From DATMQA01 sp035566895 (lineage in GTDB: Bacteria > Verrucomicrobiota > Verrucomicrobiia > Limisphaerales > UBA8199), in assembly GCA_035566895.1 (NCBI GenBank), contig DATMQA010000132.1, forward strand, positions 1 to 24,615: a stretch of DNA of 24,615 nucleotides, read 5' to 3'. Made by a program: the position numbers and the translations under genes. Shown here piece by piece: positions 1 to 7,528 of the stretch (its first letter is position 1; every line of letters starts with the position of its first letter). Below the pieces are notes generated by a model. The model ran no database searches. It saw only the letters and a program-made list of their open reading frames with translations, and was not told the origin of the DNA.

Positions 1-148
1 GGTTCGAATGCTGGCGGAAGAGACTAGGTCTGCACTACAAGGCGTTTTTGAAACGAAATCGGCTGATTTCCACGGAAAACAATGAATTCACCTCGCGAAA
101 ATTCTCAAAAACCAGGTCGAGTTGCGAAAGTCAGGCTAGGCTCCCTTC
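1..148. other. Left-edge leader region, no assignable gene
   Basis: This stretch precedes ychF. Two plus-strand frames are open from the window edge: one ends at a TGA at 83-85 and the other at a TAA at 153-155. Either could be the tail of a gene that starts outside the window, but neither fragment (28 or 50 residues) is recognisable. I see no convincing promoter and no clear ribosome binding site for ychF, which starts at 149. Confidence 0.3.
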
Positions 149-1258
149 ATGCTAAAGGCAGGCATTATTGGTCTTCCGAACGTGGGCAAATCCACGCTCT
201 TCAACGCGCTGACGCGTTCGCACAAGGCTGCCGCCGAGAATTACCCCTTTTGCACCATCGAACCCAACCTGGGCGTGGTGAGCGTGCCAGACACACGGCT
301 GCCACAGCTCGGGAAGGTGGCCAAGGTCAGCACGCTGATTCCGACCGCGATCGAGTTCGTCGATATCGCCGGCCTGGTCAAAGGCGCGTCGCACGGCGAG
401 GGTTTGGGCAACAAGTTTTTGAGCCATATCCGCGAAGTCGATGCCCTGGTTCACGTGGTGCGCTGTTTCGAGGACCCGGATATCGCGCACGTGACCGGCA
501 GCCTAGACCCGGTGCGCGACATCGAGATTGTGACGACCGAACTGGTACTGGCCGACCTCGAAACAGCGCGGAAGCGGATGGAAAAAATTTGGCGGGACGT
601 CAAACGCGGCGACAAACATGCCCTGTCGGAGCAGCATCTCCTCGAGAAATTTGAGCCGCACCTCAACTCGGGCAAACCCGCCAACACGCTGGGCCTGCCG
701 CTGGCGCCGGACGAAAAGGCCATCGTTCGCGGTTTTTTCCTGCTGACGGACAAGCCCACGGTCTTCGCTGCCAACCTGAAGGAAAGAGAATTAGCTTCCG
801 CGGAGAACCACCCACAGGTCGGCAAGGTCCGTGAGTACGCCCGCACCCATCATGCCTGTGAGACAGTGACGGTTTGCGCGCAGTTGGAGAGCGATTTGGC
901 CGACCTTTCGCCGGAAGAGGCGCAGGAATATGTAAAAGACCTCGGGGTGAAGGAATCCGGCATCGCAGCCCTGATTCGCAGCGCCTACCAGGTGCTGGGA
1001 TTGCGAACCTTTTTCACCTTCAATGAAAAAGAGGTCCGCGCCTGGACGGTTCGCACGGGAGACACGGCGTTAAAGGCCGCGGGGACGATTCACACCGATT
1101 TTGAGCGCGGTTTCATCAAGGCCGAAACCGTGAACTGGGAGGACCTGGTCAAGGAAGGTTCATTGAGTCATGCCCGCGAGACCGGCCACTATCGCATCGA
1201 GGGACGGGATTACGTGGTGCGGGACGGCGATGTCATGCTGTTTAAGGTCAGCGTGTGA
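149..1258 (+). CDS. ychF: Redox-regulated ATPase YchF (OLA1/Obg-like)
   Basis: This 369-residue protein is a full-length member of the universally conserved YchF/OLA1 family of TRAFAC P-loop NTPases, which prefer ATP and bind ribosomes. The N-terminus shows the G1 P-loop GLPNVGKST at residues 8-16, then NYPFCTIEPN and the DIAGLVKGA switch II region at about 73-81. The C-terminal half carries the TGS domain, with FFTFNEKEVRAW near residue 290 and the family-typical ending DGDVMLFKVSV. Length matches the usual 363-370. The ATG at 149 puts the P-loop in its normal place; no Shine-Dalgarno is evident. It is followed after 135 bp by apgM on the same strand, so the two may or may not be cotranscribed. 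The family assignment is secure; the role in translation or stress is family knowledge. Confidence 0.97.
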   Translation: MLKAGIIGLPNVGKSTLFNALTRSHKAAAENYPFCTIEPNLGVVSVPDTRLPQLGKVAKVSTLIPTAIEFVDIAGLVKGASHGEGLGNKFLSHIREVDALVHVVRCFEDPDIAHVTGSLDPVRDIEIVTTELVLADLETARKRMEKIWRDVKRGDKHALSEQHLLEKFEPHLNSGKPANTLGLPLAPDEKAIVRGFFLLTDKPTVFAANLKERELASAENHPQVGKVREYARTHHACETVTVCAQLESDLADLSPEEAQEYVKDLGVKESGIAALIRSAYQVLGLRTFFTFNEKEVRAWTVRTGDTALKAAGTIHTDFERGFIKAETVNWEDLVKEGSLSHARETGHYRIEGRDYVVRDGDVMLFKVSV

Positions 1259-1333
1259 CGAAGGGCGCATCGGTCGAAATCCGAATCAATTTGACTCTGA
1301 CGGCGGCTTGTTTGCATCATGCGGACTGATTGG

Positions 1334-1356
1334 TGGCGGCGCCTTTGCTGCCGCCA
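1334..1356. other. Stem-loop between ychF and apgM
   Basis: A perfect 7-bp inverted repeat, TGGCGGC at 1334-1340 and GCCGCCA at 1350-1356, encloses a 9-nt loop. It lies 75 bp after ychF and 37 bp before the chosen apgM start. No T-run follows, so it is not a classical intrinsic terminator on either strand. It could be a processing or leader hairpin. Confidence 0.35.
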
Positions 1357-1393
1357 GGGAATGTTGGACCGAATCGACCGAAAGAACCGAATC

Positions 1394-2617
1394 ATGAACC
1401 TGGACGCACTTTATTCAGAATTGACTTTGAAGACCCCGGGCAAGCTGGCCCTGGTGGTGCTCGATGGAGTGGGGGATATTGCCACACGAGGGCAAGGGTA
1501 TTTGACCCCGCTGGAGGCCGCTAAAACTCCAAATCTCGACGCGCTGAGCAAAGACTCTGCGCAAGGGCGGATGCTGCCGGTGGCTCCCGGCATCACACCC
1601 GGCAGCGGACCCGGCCACCTGGCACTGTTCGGTTACGACCCGCTGGAGTACCAGGTCGGGCGGGGCGTCATTGAGGCGTTGGGCTTGGGCCTGGAGCTGC
1701 GTGCAGGCGACATCGCGGCGCGCGCCAACTTTTGCACGCTCGATAGCAAAGGAATTGTTACCGACCGGCGCGCCGGCCGCATCGACACCTCGGTTTGCGA
1801 AGAACTGTGCGCGCTGCTGTCGCAAAAGGTCAAAAAGGCCGGAGATGCCGAAGTCATCATCAAGGCAGGCAAAGGCCACCGGTTCGTGGTGCTGTTCCGG
1901 GGCGAAGGGCTGGAAGGCCCATTGACGGATGCGGACCCGCATCGGGAAGGGCTGCCCATTCCCAGGGTGCAAGCGGTCAATCGCAAGTCGCTGAAGGCCA
2001 GGAAAGCGGCGAGGCTGGTAAGTGAGTTTTACGAGGCGGCGTTGCCACTCATCGCGCACAAACATCCGGCCAATGGCTTCCTGCTGCGCGGCATTGCGCA
2101 CCAACCGGCGATTCCAACCTTTCAGGAGCGCTACGGTCTGCGCGCGAGCTGCATCGCCGTCTATCCGATGTACAAAGGGCTGGCCCAACTGGTGGGGATG
2201 ACCAAGCTCGAAGGGCCCCAAACCATCGCCCAGCAGTTCGAGCGCTACCTGGCTGAATACAACAACTACGACTTTTTCTTCATTCATTTTAAGTACACCG
2301 ACATGTTCGGCGAAGACGGCAACTTCTCAGCCAAAACCAAGGCCATCGAGGAACTCGACGCCGCGCTGGCGATTTTGCTACGAAAGCGGCCGGACGTGCT
2401 GGCGATCACCGGCGATCACTCGACCCCGTGCGCAATCAAGGGCCATTCCTGGCATCCCCAACCGGTGCTGGTCCACTCGCCGTACTCGGGTTCCGACAAG
2501 CTCGAGCGGTTCACCGAAACCGGGGCCAACTCGGGGTCGCTGGGGGTTTTCGAAGCGAAGTATCTGATGCGGTTGATGCAGGCCAACGCGAAGATGTTTG
2601 ATAAATTCGGCGCTTAA
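1394..2617 (+). CDS. apgM: 2,3-bisphosphoglycerate-independent phosphoglycerate mutase, archaeal type
   Basis: Cofactor-independent phosphoglycerate mutase of the ApgM branch of the alkaline phosphatase superfamily, interconverting 3- and 2-phosphoglycerate in glycolysis and gluconeogenesis in the cytoplasm. The 407-residue protein has the N-terminal metal motif LVVLDGVGD. It also has the nucleophile segment PGSGPGHLALFGYDP, with the candidate phospho-Ser in GSG, and later the metal-binding motifs FFIHFKYTDMFGEDG and AITGDHSTP. Length fits the ApgM family (about 400) rather than the longer bacterial GpmI (about 510). I chose the ATG at 1394 because it begins just before the conserved core. 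In-frame ATGs at 1319 and 1361 would add an Arg/Cys-rich tail unlike the family. Three 9-nt imperfect repeats run into this start codon. Confidence 0.95.
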   Translation: MNLDALYSELTLKTPGKLALVVLDGVGDIATRGQGYLTPLEAAKTPNLDALSKDSAQGRMLPVAPGITPGSGPGHLALFGYDPLEYQVGRGVIEALGLGLELRAGDIAARANFCTLDSKGIVTDRRAGRIDTSVCEELCALLSQKVKKAGDAEVIIKAGKGHRFVVLFRGEGLEGPLTDADPHREGLPIPRVQAVNRKSLKARKAARLVSEFYEAALPLIAHKHPANGFLLRGIAHQPAIPTFQERYGLRASCIAVYPMYKGLAQLVGMTKLEGPQTIAQQFERYLAEYNNYDFFFIHFKYTDMFGEDGNFSAKTKAIEELDAALAILLRKRPDVLAITGDHSTPCAIKGHSWHPQPVLVHSPYSGSDKLERFTETGANSGSLGVFEAKYLMRLMQANAKMFDKFGA

Positions 2618-2691
2618 ATCAGGGCCAAAAAGAACTAGCGGCCTGCGCCCCCAGCGGTTACAAAGAGGCCCGTTAAAAGCACCGCGGTCTC

Positions 2692-3411
2692 ATGGCCAAA
2701 CTGGTTTTCGACATCGAAACTTCCGCCCTGCCGCTGGAGCGCTTCGACGAGGCGCAACAGGAATACCTCTTTCGCGAGTGCGAAAAGCTCGCCGAGGAGA
2801 CCGCCCGCGCCACCCGCCGCACTGAGATTATGCAGCAGTGCAACCTGTGGCCGTTTACCGCCCAGGTCGCCTGCATTGCCATGCTCAATGCCGAAACCTC
2901 GCGGGGCCAGGTGCTATTTACCGCTGAAGATTACGAGGAGGAGTTGGGCGAAGCCGGGCCGGTTGAGTTTGTGCCTTGCATGGATGAGGTCGAGTTGCTG
3001 ACTGCTTTTTGGGACGTGGCAAAACATTACGAACACATCGTGACGTTCAACGGACGGGGCTTCGATGTGCCCTTCATTTATTTGCGCTCGGCGTTGCTCA
3101 ACGTCCCGATCAGCCGCAAAGATTGGCTTGGCTACCGCTATCAAACCGAGCCGCACTGTGATCTGGCCGAGCAATTCACTTTTTATAACGTGAGCGGCCG
3201 GGATGGGGCGGCCCGAAGGTTCAACCTGGATTTTTACTGCAAGGCGTTCGGGATCGAGTCGCCCAAGAGCGCGGGGGTGACGGGGCGCGACGTCAATACG
3301 TTGCTGGCCGAAGGGCGTTTCCGTGATATTGCGGAGTATTGCCTGCGCGATGTGAGGGCGACAGTGCTGCTCTACCAGGTCTGGAAAGAACGGCTGGCGG
3401 GGATTAAATGA
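2692..3411 (+). CDS. PolB-like 3'-5' exonuclease domain protein
   Basis: A 239-residue DnaQ/RNase H-fold exonuclease related to the proofreading domain of family B polymerases, found as a free-standing protein. All three exonuclease motifs are visible. Exo I is FDIETS with Asp7 and Glu9. Exo II is FNGRGFDVPF with Asn120 and Asp125. Exo III is EYCLRDVRATVLLY, of the YxxxD type, with Tyr216 and Asp220. These acidic residues coordinate the two catalytic metals, so the enzyme should be active on single-stranded DNA or RNA ends. Its substrate is not known. The start at 2692 places the first motif at residue 7, as usual. It lies 75 bp after apgM and 8 bp before the next gene, so it is probably cotranscribed with the HpnG-like gene, although no functional link is evident. 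Confidence 0.88.
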   Translation: MAKLVFDIETSALPLERFDEAQQEYLFRECEKLAEETARATRRTEIMQQCNLWPFTAQVACIAMLNAETSRGQVLFTAEDYEEELGEAGPVEFVPCMDEVELLTAFWDVAKHYEHIVTFNGRGFDVPFIYLRSALLNVPISRKDWLGYRYQTEPHCDLAEQFTFYNVSGRDGAARRFNLDFYCKAFGIESPKSAGVTGRDVNTLLAEGRFRDIAEYCLRDVRATVLLYQVWKERLAGIK

Positions 3412-3418
3412 GTGCTGC

Positions 3419-4066
3419 ATGAACATGGCGCTGATCACCCTGGTTTGCTTCGCGGTTAAGGAGGAAGCCCGGTTCTTTGACCGGTTGGCGGGCGGACGAT
3501 CCCAGGTTCGCATCCTCCTCACCGGCATGGGAGCGCGCAATGCCGAGCGCACGGTTCGGGTGGCGTTGAGCACTGAGCGGCCCAACCAGGTTTTGAGTTG
3601 TGGGTTTGCGGGCGGTCTCAACCCCGGGTTAACCAGCGGCACGGTCATCTATGCCGCCGATGAAAAGAGCGAGCTGGAAGCGAGGTTGCGCGCGGCCGGG
3701 GCGCGCCCGGCGAGTTTTCATTGCGCCGCGCGCGTAGCCACGACGGCCGAGCAAAAACGAAAGCTGCGAGAAACAACGGGGACCGATGCAGTTGAGATGG
3801 AGTCCCAGTTTATCCGCGACCTTTGCCGCGAAAAAGCAATCCCGAGCGCGACGGTGCGCGTGATTCTCGATCCGGCGGGCGAGGACCTGCCGCTCGACTT
3901 CAACGAGTTGATGACCCCCGACCAACGGCTCAGCGCGCGCAAGATGGCGCTGGCGCTGATGCGCTCGCCATCCAAGCTCGGCGGCCTGCTGCGCTTGCAG
4001 AAACAGGGCGAGGCAGCCGCCCAACGGCTGGCGGAAGTGCTGGGGCGAGTCGTCGGCGCGGGCTAA
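3419..4066 (+). CDS. Nucleoside phosphorylase family protein, HpnG-like
   Basis: This 215-residue protein belongs to the PNP/UDP phosphorylase superfamily, which includes MTA/SAH nucleosidase, futalosine hydrolase and the hopanoid-associated nucleosidase HpnG. Visible features are the glycine-rich LLTGMGARNAE near residue 33, the LSCGFAGGLNPGL strand-turn near 59, and the active-site AVEMES with Glu126 and Glu128. After that comes VRVILDPAGEDLPLD, where the usual nucleosidase SDxA is replaced by a DPA...LP pattern that I associate with HpnG. HpnG removes adenine from adenosylhopane. hpnD and hpnK lie a few kilobases away, which supports this but does not prove it. An alternative ATG is at 3425. 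The TAA at 4064-4066 overlaps the TAG of the convergent gene, so no room exists for a terminator between them. Confidence 0.75.
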   Translation: MNMALITLVCFAVKEEARFFDRLAGGRSQVRILLTGMGARNAERTVRVALSTERPNQVLSCGFAGGLNPGLTSGTVIYAADEKSELEARLRAAGARPASFHCAARVATTAEQKRKLRETTGTDAVEMESQFIRDLCREKAIPSATVRVILDPAGEDLPLDFNELMTPDQRLSARKMALALMRSPSKLGGLLRLQKQGEAAAQRLAEVLGRVVGAG

Positions 4067-5829
4067 TGTCCGTTTCCGTTTGCAGTCATCACCTGTAGCT
4101 GTTCCCGCACGCCGGGGAAATTCGGTTGTAGCTCGAGCGCCTGGCGGAAATGGTTGATGGCTTCAACGCGCTGTCCAGTTCCCGCCAGCAGGTAACCCAG
4201 GGCCACGTGCGCCGGCGCCGAGTTGGGGTTGAGCCTGAGCGCCTCGGCAAGCTCCTGCCTGGCTTCCTCCAGCCGCCCTTTCCCCGCGAGCGCCGTGCCG
4301 GCGCCGACCCGTGCATCAACGTAGTTGGCATCCAGGCTCAGGGCTTGCTCGAAATGGCCAAGCGCTTCGTCGACCAGGCCCTTTCGATAGAGCACCGCAC
4401 CCAGGTTGCAGTGGGCCTGGGCATCGGGACCGAGTCGAACGACTTCACGATACTGCTTGACAGCCTCGTCGAGGTCTCCGCTGGCCGCCGCATAGTTGCC
4501 CAAATTGGCGCAGGAGACGTAGTTGTTTCCGGTAACGGCTATAGCATGACGAAAGAGCGCCCCGCTGTCCTTCCAGTAGCCAAGTTGCCGATGAGTGAAT
4601 GCGGCGCAGACAAGGACCACGACTCCGCCGAGCACGGGCAGGAGGATGCGGCTCGGCCGCCAGCGAGCGCCCAGGTCGTGCGCGGTCCAGGCAAGCAGGA
4701 TGAACATTCCGATGAGCGGAAGGTAAGAGTACCGATCAGCAATCGATTGCCAACCCACCTGCACTAGCCCCACGACGGGCACGAGCATCCCCAGGTACCA
4801 CGACCAGCCGGTCAACAGGTAAGGCCTCGAGCGGCGCAGCAGCCACGCGATTGCTGACACCAGAATAAGGAGCAGTGTTGCTGGAATTACAATCGTCAGC
4901 GGCCAATGGCCTGGGTGCGGATAAAAGACCGCTAAGTTAGAGGGCCACATCAGCTTGCCGAGGTACCTACCATACGAGACCAGCGCATTGGCCACACGAG
5001 CGCTCAAAGGCAGGCCGGCCAACGCCGTCACCGTCTTTCCGCTTTGCTGCGCCGCGAACGTCACCGCACTGGAAGCTGCCGACAGCAGCAGGAACGGGAC
5101 TTTCTCAACGAGTGCTCTCCGCCAGTCAGTGCTCAGCCGCTGCCAGGGCCAGAAATCCAGCAACACCAGAATCAAAGGCACCGTCACCAGCATCGGCTTG
5201 CTCATCAACCCCAGCGCAAAAAAGAGGAGCGCCAGCGCGTAATAACGCGCCGCATGAGGAGCGGCGGATGCCGGAGAGCCAGTGATGTTTGGGTTTTGGT
5301 GTTTGGACCTTGCCCTTTGGACTTTGGACCTTGGACTTTGGAGGTAATGGCCATACGCCCACAGCGTCAGCAAAAAGAAAAGGCCGCTGAGCACGTCTTT
5401 GCGCTCGGCAATCCAGGCGACGGATTCCACGTGCAACGGATGAAGGCCGAAGAGGGCCGCGACGAACAGGCTGCGCCAGGGGGCAGCCGTCAGCTTCTCC
5501 AACAGCAGGAACAGCAGGACAGAATTGAGCGTATGCAGCAGGACGCTCGTGGCATGATGGCCCCCAGGCGCCAAACCAAAGAGCTGACAATCCAGCATGT
5601 GCGATAGCCAGGTGAGCGGATGCCAATTGGCCTGGGAGAAGCTCCGGAACGCCCAACTGACGCTCGCCAGGGTAAGCCCGCCTTGGACATAAGGATTCTG
5701 GACCACATAGGACTGGTCGTCGTACGAAATAAAATCATTACGCAAGGCGGGCAGGAAAACTGCGGCTACTGTCAAGAACAACAGGACGGTGAGGAGAGGG
5801 ACTTTGCGTTTGGAAAAGAGGTTTACCAT
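4063..5829 (-). CDS. Polytopic membrane protein with C-terminal TPR repeats, TMTC/GT-C-like
   Basis: A 588-residue protein resembling the bacterial relatives of TMTC O-mannosyltransferases. It has an N-terminal hydrophobic segment, an FISYDDQSYV motif with an acidic pair in the first extramembrane loop as in GT-C glycosyltransferases, and the HPLHVESVAWIAERKDVLS stretch typical of this family. About nine membrane segments follow. The last 155 residues form four TPR units, such as AHCNLGAVLYRKGLVDEAL. It probably transfers or recognises sugars on exported proteins; the substrate is unknown. I chose the ATG at 5829 because longer starts (to 5937) add a non-hydrophobic tail encoded by a hairpin region. 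Residues 163-181 are encoded by a 7-nt tandem array and make an Arg/Lys/Gln-rich loop that looks inserted into the family sequence. Confidence 0.85.
   Translation of the reverse strand: MVNLFSKRKVPLLTVLLFLTVAAVFLPALRNDFISYDDQSYVVQNPYVQGGLTLASVSWAFRSFSQANWHPLTWLSHMLDCQLFGLAPGGHHATSVLLHTLNSVLLFLLLEKLTAAPWRSLFVAALFGLHPLHVESVAWIAERKDVLSGLFFLLTLWAYGHYLQSPRSKVQRARSKHQNPNITGSPASAAPHAARYYALALLFFALGLMSKPMLVTVPLILVLLDFWPWQRLSTDWRRALVEKVPFLLLSAASSAVTFAAQQSGKTVTALAGLPLSARVANALVSYGRYLGKLMWPSNLAVFYPHPGHWPLTIVIPATLLLILVSAIAWLLRRSRPYLLTGWSWYLGMLVPVVGLVQVGWQSIADRYSYLPLIGMFILLAWTAHDLGARWRPSRILLPVLGGVVVLVCAAFTHRQLGYWKDSGALFRHAIAVTGNNYVSCANLGNYAAASGDLDEAVKQYREVVRLGPDAQAHCNLGAVLYRKGLVDEALGHFEQALSLDANYVDARVGAGTALAGKGRLEEARQELAEALRLNPNSAPAHVALGYLLAGTGQRVEAINHFRQALELQPNFPGVREQLQVMTANGNGH
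5287..5342. repeat. Heptamer array A, inside a coding sequence
   Basis: Eight consecutive 7-nt units with consensus CTTTGGA on the plus strand; three units match exactly, and others are variants such as CCTTGGA and GTTTGGA. The array lies wholly within the TPR membrane protein gene. Because 7 nt times 3 equals 7 codons, it encodes a seven-residue peptide repeat, SPRSKVQ followed by RARSKHQ. Its reverse-complement unit, TCCAAAG, resembles the second half of array B. Confidence 0.85.
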
Positions 5830-5896
5830 GGTCGATGGTGTAAAGGTAAAGACGCCCGTCTGATTCAGGTCAATGATAGGATGTAGCGGCTCAGAA

Positions 5897-5920
5897 CGGC
5901 GAGGTTTTTTTATCTCGCCG
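5897..5920. other. Stem-loop in the divergent intergenic region
   Basis: A perfect 7-bp inverted repeat, CGGCGAG at 5897-5903 and CTCGCCG at 5914-5920, encloses a T-rich loop. It lies 68 bp upstream of the chosen start of the minus-strand TPR protein, within its probable 5' untranslated leader. No T-run follows the stem, so it is more likely a leader structure than a terminator. Confidence 0.35.
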
Positions 5921-5949
5921 ATCTCGATTCCAACCACGCTAATTTACGA

Positions 5950-5978
5950 TTGCAATCCCAAGTTCATGCACTTATGAC
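5950..5978 (+). promoter_or_regulatory. Candidate sigma-70-type promoter for the TIM-barrel gene
   Basis: TTGCAA at 5950-5955 and TATGAC at 5973-5978 are separated by exactly 17 bp and lie 78 bp upstream of the ATG at 6056, in a divergent gap. The match to TTGACA/TATAAT is moderate (4 of 6 in each box). No transcription data are available. Confidence 0.35.
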
Positions 5979-6055
5979 TGGGACGGTGACCGCCATCCTG
6001 AAACTGTTGGCTTGAGCCGGGATTGGCGGCACAACGCTGCTTGAAAGATATTCCT

Positions 6056-7015
6056 ATGAACCAACTCAATCGCAGGCAGTTCATTCACCGAACCACGCTG
6101 GCGTCTCTGGCAGGGGGCGCATTCCTGCCCAGTTTTTCAAAGGCCGCCGAGGTGAAGCGGCGCAAGATGACGCGCGACCTGGTGTGCGGCAACATCGGCG
6201 TTTCGGCCAACCAACGGGAGGCAATTGAGCTGGCGGCACGGCACGGGTTCGAATCCGTCGGCGCCGATGGCGCGTTCCTGGCTTCCCTCTCGGACGAACA
6301 AGTGACAGAGCTTAAGTCCTTCATGAAAACCAAAGGCATCGTTTTTGGGGCGGCCGGGTTGCCGGTGGAATTTCGCCGGGATGAGGCCCGGTTCGGAGAG
6401 GACCTGAAGGGCTTGCCCAAATTCGCCGCCGGCCTTCAGCGCGCCGGGGTGGACCGGGTTTCGACCTGGCTGATGCCTTGCCATGACACCCTGCCTTACC
6501 TGGAAAATTTTCGTCAACACGTTACCCGTTTGCGTGAAGTGGCCAAAACCCTCAAGGAGCATGGCGTGCGTTTGGGGTTGGAGTACGTCGGCCCCAAGAC
6601 TTCCTGGGCCAGCCGGCGATATAGCTTCATTCATACGCTGGCCGAAATGAAAGAGCTCATCGGCGAAATCAACACGGGGACCCTGGGGTTTGTTCTCGAT
6701 AGCTGGCATTGGTGGCATGCCGGGGATACGGCGGCGGACCTGCTCGCGCTCAAGGAAAGCGAGGTGATCGCGGTCGATTTAAACGATGCACCGGCCGGGG
6801 TTCCCAAAGACCAACAGCCGGATGGCCGGCGCGAACTGCCCTGCGCCACCGGCGTGATTGACATTGGCGCCTTCCTGAACGCGCTCAACGAGATTAGCTA
6901 TGACGGGCCGGTTCGGGCGGAACCTTTCAACCAGGCGGTGAATAAAATGGCCAGGGATGAAGGCTGTCAGGCAGCTAGCGCTGCGCTCAAGAAAGCGTTT
7001 ACCTCAATCACCTAG
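6056..7015 (+). CDS. Tat-exported sugar phosphate isomerase/epimerase (TIM barrel)
   Basis: A 319-residue protein of the xylose isomerase-like TIM-barrel family (AP endonuclease 2 fold). The N-terminus NRRQFIHRTTLASLAGGAFL carries a twin-arginine motif and hydrophobic core, and is followed by a small-residue cleavage region (SFSKAAE). The folded enzyme is therefore probably exported by Tat. Conserved barrel signatures include GLEYVGPKT, a probable metal-binding Glu and Asp-His segment at LDSWHWWHAGD, and VDLNDAPAG. RAEPF near the C-terminus resembles the last metal-ligand strand. The ATG at 6056 follows GAAAG by about 8 nt and yields the signal peptide at once; an upstream in-frame start at 6023 would bury it. 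Such proteins occur in large numbers in Verrucomicrobiota and Planctomycetota and usually act on sugars or inositols. The substrate cannot be inferred here. Confidence 0.88.
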   Translation: MNQLNRRQFIHRTTLASLAGGAFLPSFSKAAEVKRRKMTRDLVCGNIGVSANQREAIELAARHGFESVGADGAFLASLSDEQVTELKSFMKTKGIVFGAAGLPVEFRRDEARFGEDLKGLPKFAAGLQRAGVDRVSTWLMPCHDTLPYLENFRQHVTRLREVAKTLKEHGVRLGLEYVGPKTSWASRRYSFIHTLAEMKELIGEINTGTLGFVLDSWHWWHAGDTAADLLALKESEVIAVDLNDAPAGVPKDQQPDGRRELPCATGVIDIGAFLNALNEISYDGPVRAEPFNQAVNKMARDEGCQAASAALKKAFTSIT

Positions 7016-7031
7016 GCTGGATATCTGGGTT

Positions 7032-7048
7032 CTCCGCCCTGAGCGGAG
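7032..7048. terminator. Possible terminator hairpin between convergent genes
   Basis: CTCCGC at 7032-7037 pairs with GCGGAG at 7043-7048 around a 5-nt loop. It sits in the 83-bp gap between the convergent TIM-barrel and DMT genes, where a bidirectional terminator would be expected. The stem is short and no T-tract follows, so the call is weak. Confidence 0.3.
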
Positions 7049-7098
7049 CCTCACGTCGGCAGAGACTCGTTACCTTCGTCGTCTCCTGCATGCCGTTT

Positions 7099-7527
7099 CT
7101 AATTGCTCGCTGTGTTTTGAGCGGCGGTTTGTGCCGCCGGTTTTTCTTTGCCCTGTTCGCTGTAGCTGATGAGGGCGGCGCCGAGCATGATCAGCACCAC
7201 GCCGGCCCAGCGGACGGCTGAGACCCGTTCGTGCAAAAACATCATCGCCGCGACGGTGGCGAACACGAAGCTCAGGGCCGTCAGCGGCCAAAGAAAGCTG
7301 ATGTCGCTCTGGGACATCAGGATGAGCAGGCAGATGAAGAACAGGGCTTCAAAGAAAACTCCCAGCAGGACCTGGGAGTTGGTCAGGCCCTCTTTGATGA
7401 CCCGGGCGATTGCGCCGGCGTTGATGGTTTTGACCTCGCCGATTTGGTTGATGCCTTTTTTCAGCAGGACGATGCCGGTGCTTTCGAAGACCAACCCGAT
7501 AAATAGAATCAATAGTAATTTGGCCAT
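7099..7527 (-). CDS. Small DMT-superfamily (EamA/ArnE-like) transporter, four helices
   Basis: This 142-residue hydrophobic protein has four predicted membrane helices, roughly residues 2-20, 48-68, 78-96 and 103-121. A Glu lies in the first helix (GLVFESTGIVLLKKG), and the LWPLTALSFVFATVAAMMFLHERVS segment is typical of EamA half-proteins such as ArnE/ArnF, SMR and lipid-linked sugar flippase subunits. Such proteins dimerise or oligomerise to move small molecules or lipid-linked sugars across the inner membrane. The C-terminal 20 residues are hydrophilic (Lys/Gln/Ala-rich). Its ATG lies one base after the hpnK stop, so translation is probably coupled. Location after hpnD and hpnK suggests export or flipping of a glycosylated isoprenoid lipid; this is inference. 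Confidence 0.8.
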   Translation of the reverse strand: MAKLLLILFIGLVFESTGIVLLKKGINQIGEVKTINAGAIARVIKEGLTNSQVLLGVFFEALFFICLLILMSQSDISFLWPLTALSFVFATVAAMMFLHERVSAVRWAGVVLIMLGAALISYSEQGKEKPAAQTAAQNTASN

Positions 7528-7528
7528 G

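Noticed and set aside
1..30. GGTTCGAAT at the window edge looks like a tRNA T-arm.
   Set aside because: The base after the seven-nucleotide TTCGAAT loop is G, so the invariant G53-C61 pair is missing, and no acceptor stem end or CCA-like context follows.
82..654. A 190-codon Arg-rich frame overlapping ychF.
   Set aside because: It is out of frame with the clear YchF coding sequence and its composition (Arg/Gln/Gly-rich, no motifs) is that of a GC-rich shadow.
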